45,808 nt of DNA from Candidatus Helarchaeota archaeon (lineage in GTDB: Archaea; Asgardarchaeota; Lokiarchaeia; Helarchaeales; JABXJV01): contig JABXJV010000442.1 of the NCBI GenBank assembly GCA_013375355.1, positions 1 through 45,808 on the forward strand, in the 5' to 3' direction. The position numbers were made by a program, and so were the translations under genes. Under the pieces are notes generated by a model. That model worked only from the letters and a program-made list of their open reading frames with translations. It ran no database searches and was not told where the DNA came from. This document shows positions 17,665-25,254 of this stretch, in pieces. Position 1 is the first letter of the stretch, and every line of letters starts with the position of its first letter.

Positions 17665-18810
17665 TTATCGTTTTAAAATATGTACACAGCCAACACTTCC
17701 GGTTGCTCCACGACCTAAGCCTATATTATGCTGTAATCCAATGTCCGCATCTTGAACTTGTATTTTTCCAGCAGTTCCTTTCAATTGTTCGTATATTTCA
17801 GCTATCTGGGCAACTCCTGTTGCTCCTATTGGGTGACCTTTGGCAATTAGACCACCACTTGGATTTACTGGCAAGGATCCACTTAATTCTACAATTCCCT
17901 CTTCTAAGAGTAAATGGCCTTCACCTTTTTTAGCAAAACCCAGATCTTCGTAATCCAATATTTCTGTAATTGTAAAGCAATCATGGACTTCCGCTACTTT
18001 GATATCTTTAGGTCCTACTCCCGCCATTTTATAAGCTTGTTGACTAGCAAATTTGCTTGCAGGAAAACCAACTAAATTATCGTCGTTATGACGCATCCAA
18101 CTATCAGTACTTAATCCCGAGCCAGCCACATAGATAGGAGTGTCTGTGTATTTTTTTGCTTTTTCAGCACTTGCAATAAGGACACAACATGATCCATCTG
18201 TTATTGGACAGCAATCATAAAGTCCTAAAGGCCAAGAAACAATGGGAGCTTTTACAACTTTTTCAATGGTAGTTTTGAATCTATAATGTGCAAATGGATA
18301 AAGAGAACCATTATCATGGTTTTTTACACTAACCATCGCTAAATGCTCTCGTGTTGAACCATAGAGATGCATATGCCTTGTTCCTCTCAAAGCGAAGAAA
18401 GCGGGCATCGTTCTTGCTCTTGACCTCCAAATATCCGGCAGTGCTGCAGCTGCAATAAGTCCACCAGCTGCGTCTCTCATTTTCTCAACTCCTGCCACTA
18501 AAGCGACTTCAAATATTCCGCTAGCAACCGCAAAACAAGCATTTCTAAATGCATCACTTCCAGTAGCACAAGCATTTTCATTTCGAGATATTCCGATATC
18601 CCATAATGAAGTAGGCATACTTAATGATACTCCAGACATTCCTCTAGCAGTACCTATCCATCCAGCCTCAATTTCTTTGGGATTAATTCCATTGTCAACA
18701 CTTTTTAGACAATTTAAGAAAGCGTCTTCTAACATATCATCAAAACTTTTCTCAAATAGCTCACCAAATTTTATCATTCCAGCTCCAATAACCGCTACTT
18801 TATTTTTCAT
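17665..18810 (-). CDS. thiolase (acetyl-CoA acetyltransferase-like, SCP-x type)
   Basis: Thiolase-fold enzyme of the archaeal/SCP2 type, which condenses or cleaves acyl-CoA thioesters in the cytoplasm. The nucleophile is C81 in NENACATGSDAFRNACFAV. The segment VAEVHDCFTITEILDYEDLG and the His motif GGLIAKGHPIGATG are both present, and the C-terminal GLQHNIGLGRGATGS segment closes the site. At 381 residues it is normal length. The stop of the DUF35 gene lies five bases upstream, and the three genes form a tight set with the HMG-CoA-synthase homologue. In archaea these three proteins form a channelling complex that makes acetoacetyl-CoA and HMG-CoA, but see the synthase entry. Confidence 0.9.
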   Translation of the reverse strand: MKNKVAVIGAGMIKFGELFEKSFDDMLEDAFLNCLKSVDNGINPKEIEAGWIGTARGMSGVSLSMPTSLWDIGISRNENACATGSDAFRNACFAVASGIFEVALVAGVEKMRDAAGGLIAAAALPDIWRSRARTMPAFFALRGTRHMHLYGSTREHLAMVSVKNHDNGSLYPFAHYRFKTTIEKVVKAPIVSWPLGLYDCCPITDGSCCVLIASAEKAKKYTDTPIYVAGSGLSTDSWMRHNDDNLVGFPASKFASQQAYKMAGVGPKDIKVAEVHDCFTITEILDYEDLGFAKKGEGHLLLEEGIVELSGSLPVNPSGGLIAKGHPIGATGVAQIAEIYEQLKGTAGKIQVQDADIGLQHNIGLGRGATGSVGCVHILKR

Positions 18811-18814
18811 ATTA

Positions 18815-19207
18815 TCACTCCCTTATTGGTTTAAATTTAATAGAATGAATTCCAAGTCCTCTATCATAATAAATTTCACGAAAATTAACCTCTACTCGAA
18901 GCCCTACTTTCATTTCCTCAGCTTTAGTTTCTGTAAGCATACCATATACTCTTCCTCCAGGAGGATCTAGGTCAATTATTGCTAAAGGAAGGGGGGTTTC
19001 GAACATCGCAGGTAAATAATGTTGAATAATATAAGTCATGACTGTCCCTTTTTTTGCCAACTTTACAACTTTCCACTGATCCACAGTTCCACATTTTACA
19101 CAAATTTTATGGTATTCTGGATATGAAACATAACCACAATTTTCACATTGTTTTCCTTCTAATTTTAAATTTATAGGGGTTTCTCTAAATAATGGGGGTG
19201 TACTCAT
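18815..19207 (-). CDS. DUF35 zinc-ribbon OB-fold protein, thiolase/HMGCS partner
   Basis: Acyl-CoA-binding scaffold protein. The rubredoxin-like zinc knuckle uses C21, C24, C36 and C39 (CENCGYVSYPEYHKICVKCG), followed by an OB fold (KKGTVMTYIIQHYL, LPLAIIDLDPPGGRVYGML). At 130 residues it is the usual DUF35 length. In characterised archaeal complexes this subunit bridges the thiolase and HMG-CoA synthase and holds the CoA arm of the intermediate. Its position between those two genes, separated by 4 and 16 bases, supports the same role. Confidence 0.9.
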   Translation of the reverse strand: MSTPPLFRETPINLKLEGKQCENCGYVSYPEYHKICVKCGTVDQWKVVKLAKKGTVMTYIIQHYLPAMFETPLPLAIIDLDPPGGRVYGMLTETKAEEMKVGLRVEVNFREIYYDRGLGIHSIKFKPIRE

Positions 19208-19223
19208 TTAACTCAATTCCTTA

Positions 19224-20270
19224 TTATTCATATTTTTCTAATACTCCATTATATTTTAGATGGGTACTATAATTAACATATGCTTTCTTTTTGGAAAAGG
19301 ATTTTACAGGTGTAATTTTATCACGTTTAGAATCGATTTTATCGTTTACAATTATACTTAAAGCATCGCTTCCTCCAGAACCGTATGATATTGTTAATAT
19401 AGTTTCATTTGATTTAGCTTGATCAAGGATATCGGCCATACCAACAGGTATACATCCACAACCTAAATCCCCAAATTTTCCAATAATTGAACCTGGAGCC
19501 ATTAATTTTTTCATTAAATCTTGTTTTGGGACTCCAAGTTTTGCTAAGGTTCTTTGAACCCATTGTGCATGAGGTTGCTGTAAAAGTATATGTGTAAAGT
19601 CTTTTCGATTTACTTTCTCCATTAATTTTTGTCCGATTTTACTAACATTAGCAATAAAACCATAATCTCTAATAAAGCGACCATCTCCTAATCGTGGATA
19701 ACGATCCTGAAGGCTTCGCCATCTGGGTTTGACTGGAGAATTAATTGAGACTATACCTTCAATATCTGCTATTGTACCATTTTCTCCTATAATCATAGCA
19801 CCGGCTCCTGCAGCTGATACATACTCGGATCCAGCAGAAGTAATGGGAGATCCCGGACCACCTATAAGAATATCTGATCCAACTATTAATCCATTTTTAA
19901 TTCTTCCTGATTTTATTGCATCCATGCATAAGATAATCGCAGATGTTACTGACCTAGGAGAACCATTTAAATCACCAATCGTAATATCATCTTTAGTTCC
20001 AATTCCTATTGCTACGTCTTGAGCTAAGGACGATTCGATCATTCCAGAAATTGAACAAAAAAACACTGCACCGATTTCTTCTGGATTTATATTTGCATGA
20101 TTCATAGCATTCATCGTAGCATTATAACCCAAACTTAATGCGGTTTCATCATGGGATGGCACTGTTTTTTCTCCTGGAACTTTGATATCTAAATTCCAAG
20201 CTTTCGCAATATCAACGAATTTTATTCTGTAATACGGAAGATAAACACCGTATCCAACTATTCCAACCAT
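19224..20270 (-). CDS. HMG-CoA synthase family protein lacking catalytic residues
   Basis: Archaeal HMG-CoA-synthase fold along its full length (348 residues): IVGYGVYLPYYRIK start, DIAKAWN, the helix IILCMDAIKSGRIKNGLIVG, and the C-terminal SYGSGGSDALSI. The catalytic Cys segment of active enzymes (DLEFACKAGT) reads GDLNGSPRSVT here, with Pro at position 105. The catalytic His of FHQPNGK is Gln 231 (LLQQPHAQ), and the Glu and Asn positions also differ. It is therefore probably not a working HMG-CoA synthase. It may be a structural partner of the thiolase/DUF35 pair or carry a different activity. The start is supported by GAGG ahead of ATG. Confidence 0.85.
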   Translation of the reverse strand: MVGIVGYGVYLPYYRIKFVDIAKAWNLDIKVPGEKTVPSHDETALSLGYNATMNAMNHANINPEEIGAVFFCSISGMIESSLAQDVAIGIGTKDDITIGDLNGSPRSVTSAIILCMDAIKSGRIKNGLIVGSDILIGGPGSPITSAGSEYVSAAGAGAMIIGENGTIADIEGIVSINSPVKPRWRSLQDRYPRLGDGRFIRDYGFIANVSKIGQKLMEKVNRKDFTHILLQQPHAQWVQRTLAKLGVPKQDLMKKLMAPGSIIGKFGDLGCGCIPVGMADILDQAKSNETILTISYGSGGSDALSIIVNDKIDSKRDKITPVKSFSKKKAYVNYSTHLKYNGVLEKYE

Positions 20271-20404
20271 ATTTAAACCTCACTTTGTTAATTTTTTTAT
20301 AAAAGTAATTAAAAGATAAATGAATAAAAGAAATTTTAAATTTTTTCTAATTTTTTTTAATAGATTCTTTACAAATTTTTTCAAAATTTCTTCATAAAAT
20401 GGTT

Positions 20405-21265
20405 TTATTTTTTTGTTTTTCCACTTATACTTTTTCTTTTCCGTTTGGATTTCTTTTTCTTTCTTTTATAATCCCCTTTTTTCGACTTAACTCGCCTTTT
20501 TTTTATTTTAGACTTTTTTGGAATTATTTTTGTTACATTGTATTTTTTCTTATAATCTTCAATTAAAGGTTTTGCTTTCTTTTCGATTACTTTGGTTGTT
20601 TCTTCGACTTTTTCAAGCTTTTCTTCTCTTCTATCTTCAACTACCTTTTCTTTAACAGTTTTTTTTTCAACAGTTTTTAGGTGTTGATCTTTAGTTAAAA
20701 ATTCAACCGCTTCGACTTTACCATGCTTCACAAACAATCTAGAAACATAATTTTCAGGAAGAAAAGTAACACCTTCTGGTAAAAATTCGGATGGTTCGAA
20801 TTTATGGGTTTTTGTATCCATAACTTTAACTTCAACTGAAACATAAAATCTGTCATTAATTAAAACTGCCTCTCTTTTACAATCTGCGGGGATATCTTGG
20901 TTTTTTAAAACTTTTTGTTGGATTTTAATATGTTCTAAGGTAGGGGCGTCAGGTCTGTATGTCTTTCTAATAGGATCAGACAGAATCTCTTTGAAGTTCC
21001 TTGGCTCATCGCCGGAATCAACAGTTTTTACACTATAAGCCAATTGACGGTCGCTTAAGATACTTCGTGAGATTCTAGCACCTGCAAATTTTTTTCTTAC
21101 ATTACTGCATGTCTTCCCTATCCATATCCAACAAATTTTCCAATCATGACTTAAAATGATATAAACATTTTCCTCCTTTAAAACATCCTTTAAGGTATTT
21201 CCCTTTGTAACAAGCTCATATTCACCAGTATCTTGGATATCAAAAACTTCCATATTATTCGCCAA
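20405..21265 (-). CDS. single gelsolin-like domain protein with basic tail
   Basis: Residues 18-85 resemble one gelsolin repeat: NVYIILSHDWKICWIWIG corresponds to the strand-loop-strand of gelsolin (V-I-x-W-x-G). It is followed by the long helix FAGARISRSILSDRQLA and the edge KTVDSGDEPRNFKEIL, the GDEP-F-x-x-x-L signature. Residues 90-180 form a second, unrecognised mixed region. The last 100 residues are lysine-rich and likely disordered (KKRRVKSKKGDYKRKKKKSK). Asgard gelsolins bind and remodel actin; actin or membrane contact through the tail is an inference. It is divergent from the roadblock gene and lies about 3 kb from the actin-related gene. Confidence 0.8.
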   Translation of the reverse strand: MANNMEVFDIQDTGEYELVTKGNTLKDVLKEENVYIILSHDWKICWIWIGKTCSNVRKKFAGARISRSILSDRQLAYSVKTVDSGDEPRNFKEILSDPIRKTYRPDAPTLEHIKIQQKVLKNQDIPADCKREAVLINDRFYVSVEVKVMDTKTHKFEPSEFLPEGVTFLPENYVSRLFVKHGKVEAVEFLTKDQHLKTVEKKTVKEKVVEDRREEKLEKVEETTKVIEKKAKPLIEDYKKKYNVTKIIPKKSKIKKRRVKSKKGDYKRKKKKSKRKRKSISGKTKK

Positions 21266-21345
21266 TTATTTTGCTCAATTTTTTAAAATTAAAAATAACT
21301 AGTGATAAATAATCATTTCAGTTTTTTTAAGATTTTTACAATTTG

Positions 21346-21360
21346 TCATGAACTTCATGA
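21346..21360. promoter_or_regulatory. 15-base palindrome between gelsolin and roadblock genes
   Basis: TCATGAACTTCATGA has 7-base arms around one central base. A second imperfect palindrome (AGATATTATCT) lies at 21497-21507, just before the ATG at 21530. Both sit in the divergent region and could be operator sites. Confidence 0.4.
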
Positions 21361-21529
21361 TGATATTCTTAATAATATAATTCAAATTTTAAGAGGTTTT
21401 TAATCTTTACATTTTATGATTGTAAATTCATAATAATTTATTCAAAAATGCAATATTTTGAAGTTAAAAAAAGGGTTGATTTAGCTTCATTCAGTTAGAT
21501 ATTATCTGAATATTTTTGAGGGAAGAAAT

Positions 21530-21697
21530 ATGGCAAAGCACTCAAATAATAATGATATGAAGCTAAATCTAAGAGATATATATAAAATCCAATTATTAAA
21601 TATTTTTGAATGAGTAAAAAAATTTCATAATGAAATTATTATTGATGAAATAGATTTTGGGCTCACTAATATAAGGAAAGAACACGAGGAAATTGTT
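21530..21697 (+). other. in-frame upstream extension of the roadblock gene containing one TGA
   Basis: ATG 21530 follows GAGGG with seven bases spacing and opens a frame (MAKHSNNNDMKLNLRDIYKI) that is the same frame as the roadblock gene. It is interrupted once, by TGA at 21611-21613 (codon 28), with gene-like coding on both sides (LLNIFE before, VKKFHNEIIID after). Reading through gives a protein of 189 residues. The TGA could be a Trp-to-stop mutation, a base error, or recoding; no SECIS-like hairpin was evident. Confidence 0.5.
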
Positions 21698-22099
21698 GTG
21701 AAAAATCAAATTTTAGGCATTTTGAAGGAATTAAGAGCAAAATCTGGTATTAGGGTAAGTATGCTAGTAGGTTTCGATGGGAAAATAATAAGCATACATG
21801 AAGATGCTGTATATGTACCAAAAAGTTTAAGAATTTCTAAATCTGAAATTGATAAAGAATATTTTACAAAGTGGTCTATCAGTATTTTACGGACACTTGA
21901 GTTTGTTTCCGAAAAACTGTTTAAAGAGGGAATTAATAACATTATTCTTGAGGGATATAATAATACACGAGCGATATTGTTTAATATAAAAGGAAAGGCA
22001 ATTTTAATTGGGATATTAACAGAAAATGGAAGTTTGGGCCTCGCATACAAAGCTATGGCGGATTGTGTCGAAAAAATAACACCAATCTTAGGGAAATAG
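21698..22099 (+). CDS. roadblock/LC7 domain protein
   Basis: Roadblock/LC7 fold, the partner or regulator of MglA-like GTPases. The pattern is a helix (ILGILKELRAKSG), two strands (VSMLVGFDGKIISI), an inner helix, then strands (NIILEGYNNTRAILFNIKGK, AILIGILTENGSLG) and a final helix (YKAMADCVEKITPILGK). It has 133 residues if started at GTG 21698, with GAGGA seven bases upstream. The reading frame continues upstream through a single TGA to a stronger ATG at 21530, so the true protein may be longer. Two GTPases and another roadblock domain in this window are candidate partners. Confidence 0.75.
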   Translation: MKNQILGILKELRAKSGIRVSMLVGFDGKIISIHEDAVYVPKSLRISKSEIDKEYFTKWSISILRTLEFVSEKLFKEGINNIILEGYNNTRAILFNIKGKAILIGILTENGSLGLAYKAMADCVEKITPILGK

Positions 22100-22186
22100 A
22101 TTAATATCTATAAGAATAAATTGAGCACCCAAATTTTATGCTATTTTAAAAGTAGTTAAAATAAACTTATATTTTTAAAAAGATAT

Positions 22187-22585
22187 TTACGACTTCTTTC
22201 TCCTACTAAACAATGCTTTTAATTCGGAATTTATAGCTGATCGTGCGCTCATCGGGGTTAAAGGTCTCGGTGCGGGCTTAGGGGCTGGTTTAATAATAGG
22301 GGCTTGAGGACCTGTAGCAGGGGAAACTATGGGTTTACCGCTTGGAGTTACTCCTGTAGCTTTTATTTGTTGAATTTCTTGAACAATACGGGTTTGATCG
22401 CCTTGTAAATTTGAAAACTGATATTCAAGATTTGCCATTTTCATATTTATATCATCTATTGCAGAAACTACAATAGCCATCACTTTTGTGAGTATATCTG
22501 AAATTTCATTTATCTGTTCTTCTAATGGTTCTTCTCTTAATCTATCCATGAAGTCTGCAAATTCCTTGCTCAAGTTCAAAACCAA
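22187..22585 (-). CDS. small coiled-coil protein with Pro/Ala-rich linker, unknown
   Basis: Unrecognised 132-residue protein. Residues 5-75 are helical (FADFMDRLREEPLEEQINEI, then LEYQFSNLQGDQTRIVQEIQ), probably a short coiled coil. Residues 78-112 are rich in P and A (KPAPKPAPRPLTP). The last 20 residues are basic (SELKALFSRRKKS), possibly a binding peptide. The layout of coiled coil, proline linker and short C-terminal motif recalls adaptor proteins, but no family is recognised. It is convergent with the roadblock gene. Confidence 0.65.
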   Translation of the reverse strand: MVLNLSKEFADFMDRLREEPLEEQINEISDILTKVMAIVVSAIDDINMKMANLEYQFSNLQGDQTRIVQEIQQIKATGVTPSGKPIVSPATGPQAPIIKPAPKPAPRPLTPMSARSAINSELKALFSRRKKS

Positions 22586-22738
22586 CTATTATTTAATATT
22601 TTCATGATTTATTAAAATTTATCATTTAATTTTTTTAGATAATTTATTTTTCAATTAAATTATAAAAACTATCATATAATATATTTTTGTTACTGATAGA
22701 ATAATTTTTAAAGGATAAATTGAGAGTTTTTGAAAATT

Positions 22739-23383
22739 TTACTTTTGGTCTAGCATTTTTTCTAATTCTTTAATTCTATTATCCTTTTCTTTTATTTTTT
22801 GTTTCCAGACTTCTTCCATTTTTTTTAATCTGCCTTCAGTTTCTAAAATATATTCTTGTGATTTTTCTAATTCTTTTAATTTATTAGATTCTTTTTCTAA
22901 TTTTTCTATAAAAGTTTCTTTTTCAGCCCATTCTCCTTTTAATTTTTCGACATGAACACGAACTGCATTCAATTTTTGTTCTTGATCATTAATAATCTTC
23001 TCTTTTTCATTAACAATTTTTTCCCAGTCTTTCATACCTGCCTTTTCAATTTGTCTTTGCAGTTTTTGTATTGCTAAAAATTTATCTTTGATAACTTGTT
23101 TCATTCCCTTCTCGTGTTCAACCTCTTGATTTTTTAACTTTTGTTCCAAATCTTCAATTTTTTTTAATTGAGCTTCATTAGAGAGATGTGTTTCAGTTGC
23201 AGATCCTCTGGAGGTTTTTTCTCTACCTTTTACTTCAAGCTCCTTTTTTAAATCATTAATTTGATTTTTTTGTTCAATAATAAGTTCTTGCTGTTTCTCT
23301 ATTACACCATTCTGATGTAGTATTGTTTTCTGCTGCTCAAGAATCATTTTCTGTTTTTCTTTAATTTTTTGTTCTAAGCTCAA
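22739..23383 (-). CDS. coiled-coil protein, unknown
   Basis: 214 residues, almost entirely one long parallel-type coiled coil with clear heptads and high K, E and Q content (KQKMILEQQKTILHQNGVIE, KLNAVRVHVEKLKGEWAEKE). There is no globular domain, membrane segment or signal peptide. It lies 155 bases ahead of the divergent V4R-roadblock gene. It could be a filament or tether protein; nothing more can be said from sequence. Confidence 0.7.
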   Translation of the reverse strand: MSLEQKIKEKQKMILEQQKTILHQNGVIEKQQELIIEQKNQINDLKKELEVKGREKTSRGSATETHLSNEAQLKKIEDLEQKLKNQEVEHEKGMKQVIKDKFLAIQKLQRQIEKAGMKDWEKIVNEKEKIINDQEQKLNAVRVHVEKLKGEWAEKETFIEKLEKESNKLKELEKSQEYILETEGRLKKMEEVWKQKIKEKDNRIKELEKMLDQK

Positions 23384-23538
23384 TTTTATCCCAGATTTAT
23401 TTATTCGTTAAAAAATAAATTATTTGTCAAAAAATTTTATTAATTGCAATTAAATATGAAAACAATTATAATTAATATCTACATTATAAAATAACTTTTG
23501 ATTAAGTTATTCAAATCTATTTAAGAAAGTGAAATCAA

Positions 23539-24426
23539 ATGTCATCTGAAAAAGAAAGACTAGAAAAAGTGAAGCGTGCCAGTTTTAAAGAATCTAAATT
23601 CTTTGAAGGAACTATAAAAGGGTTTAATCATCGCCTTATTATTATGATTAATGAACAATTTAGTGGTTTTTATAATAGTTTGAAAAAATTAGAATTAAAA
23701 AATGCAAATGCGATTATACGAAAATTCGGATATGATCTAGGTCTTGAGCTATCCCAGAGGATATCTGACAGAATTTTAGATGAAAAAATTGGGTTCGAAT
23801 ATCTTCTTACTATGCTTAATAAAGCTGGGTTTGGAAAATTTTGGCACTTAAATTTTACAGATGATAATATATCAGTTGAGTTACATAATTCTCCAGAAGC
23901 TTACGAAAAAGAATTTCCTTCTTGTTATTATCTTGCAGGGATACTGGAGGGTGCAGGAGAACATTACTTTAAAGAAAAGATGAAAACTATTGAAAAAAGT
24001 TGCATCTCGAAAGGAGATCGGTTTTGTGAATTTCTAATCATAAAAAGAAAAAAAGTCGATGAAGAAATACCCAAACGTGCGGAATTAGAATTAGTTTTAA
24101 AAGATTTCGATAAAACTGCTAAATCTAAAGGAAGTTTAATATTAGATTATAGTGGAAATATACTAGTTCATAGTATTCAAAAAGATTTTGACATAGATGC
24201 ATTTACAATTCTTCTTTCGACTATTTTATCATCAAGTAATGCTGCCTCGAGGTATTTAACTGGAGAATACATTCAAACAATTATAAATTGTTCCGAAGGA
24301 AACATGATGACAATGCCAGCGAAAGATAAGTGTTTTCTTGTCGCAATTCTCGATAAACACTCCTCCCCTAACTTGATAGGAATTGCCATGAAACAAGCAA
24401 TCGAAAAAATTATAAAAATTCTATAA
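23539..24426 (+). CDS. V4R domain fused to a roadblock/LC7-like domain
   Basis: Residues 40-168 form a V4R (TRAPP-Bet3 superfamily) domain, identified by the helix ILEGAGEHYFKEKMKTIEK followed by the hallmark SCISKGDRFCEFLI with C155 and C163; C129 is nearby. V4R domains bind hydrophobic ligands or metals. Residues 180-295 have the roadblock pattern: helix ELELVLKDFDKTAKS, strands SLILDYSGNILVHSI, then IQTIINCSEGNMMTMPAKD and AILDKHSSPNLIGIAMKQAI. The fusion joins a sensor-like domain to a GTPase-partner domain. ATG follows GTGAAATC-type spacing. The PAP2 gene starts 18 bases after its stop, so the two are probably cotranscribed. Confidence 0.8.
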   Translation: MSSEKERLEKVKRASFKESKFFEGTIKGFNHRLIIMINEQFSGFYNSLKKLELKNANAIIRKFGYDLGLELSQRISDRILDEKIGFEYLLTMLNKAGFGKFWHLNFTDDNISVELHNSPEAYEKEFPSCYYLAGILEGAGEHYFKEKMKTIEKSCISKGDRFCEFLIIKRKKVDEEIPKRAELELVLKDFDKTAKSKGSLILDYSGNILVHSIQKDFDIDAFTILLSTILSSSNAASRYLTGEYIQTIINCSEGNMMTMPAKDKCFLVAILDKHSSPNLIGIAMKQAIEKIIKIL

Positions 24427-24444
24427 AAAAAGTGCCTATTCATT

Positions 24445-25194
24445 ATGTTTGATAAACCTAAAGCATATGAATTAAAAATCTTATTTAAAATAAATTCTAT
24501 TGAATCAAAATATGCAGAAATCATTTTTAGAATTATGGGATATTTTGGACATTTATTTTTTTGGTATTTAGTCATTGGTTATTTTGCTATACGTGGACTT
24601 CAAACGCCAAGTCTTCTTTTAAAAATTGGTTTTGGATTAGAGCCTTTTATTATTACCGCACTTATAGGCATTGGTTTAGGAATTGACGGACTTTCCTCGA
24701 ATGTCTTACAATATATATTTAATAGAAAAAGACCCTTTAAGACCCTTGATTTGTCTGAAAACAATTTTAAAGTTCGCAGTTATGAACTTACTCCTTCTTT
24801 TCCTTCTGCACATACTCATAGGGCATTTTTTTCAGTAACTCTCTTAGTATGGGGATTATCTGAATTGACTTTTCTACTGTATATTATTTGTTGTTTTGTA
24901 GCAATAAGTAGGTTGTATTTAGGAGCTCATTATCCTTTAGATGTTATTTTTGGAGCAATTTTTGGAATCTCAGTTTCGACAGTTTATTTTTTTATCTCTT
25001 CCCCATTAATTTATTGGGCAGCTACTGAAATAGCACGAGTAAGCACCGAATTAAGTTCTTTTGAAATGATTTTTAATGGAATAATATTTTTTATCTTTAC
25101 GGTGGTTGGTTTTTATTTCTATATGCGTTTCCGTAAACGTTATAGAGAAAAAATGAAGGCAAAATATGAACAAATTGTAATAAAATCGGAATAA
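24445..25194 (+). CDS. PAP2-family membrane phosphatase
   Basis: Integral membrane lipid phosphatase of the PAP2 family, with about six hydrophobic segments over 249 residues. The three active-site motifs are visible: KRP at 95-97 (NRKRPFKTL), PSAHTHR at 120-126, and SRLYLGAHYPLD at 155-166 with H162 and D166. Known members remove phosphate from phosphatidate or polyprenyl diphosphates, so archaeal lipid or dolichol recycling is likely. The signature second motif has Ala in place of the usual Gly of PSGH, which is tolerated. The C-terminal tail is basic and probably cytoplasmic. Confidence 0.9.
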   Translation: MFDKPKAYELKILFKINSIESKYAEIIFRIMGYFGHLFFWYLVIGYFAIRGLQTPSLLLKIGFGLEPFIITALIGIGLGIDGLSSNVLQYIFNRKRPFKTLDLSENNFKVRSYELTPSFPSAHTHRAFFSVTLLVWGLSELTFLLYIICCFVAISRLYLGAHYPLDVIFGAIFGISVSTVYFFISSPLIYWAATEIARVSTELSSFEMIFNGIIFFIFTVVGFYFYMRFRKRYREKMKAKYEQIVIKSE

Positions 25195-25254
25195 ATTATA
25201 GAATTCAGTAAAAACTGATTTAAAAATCAAAAAAAATAAATTTAAAAATAGATT

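Noticed and set aside
21530..22099. Selenocysteine at the TGA of the roadblock extension.
   Set aside because: No SECIS-like hairpin was seen nearby and no redox context exists; Trp or an error is more likely.
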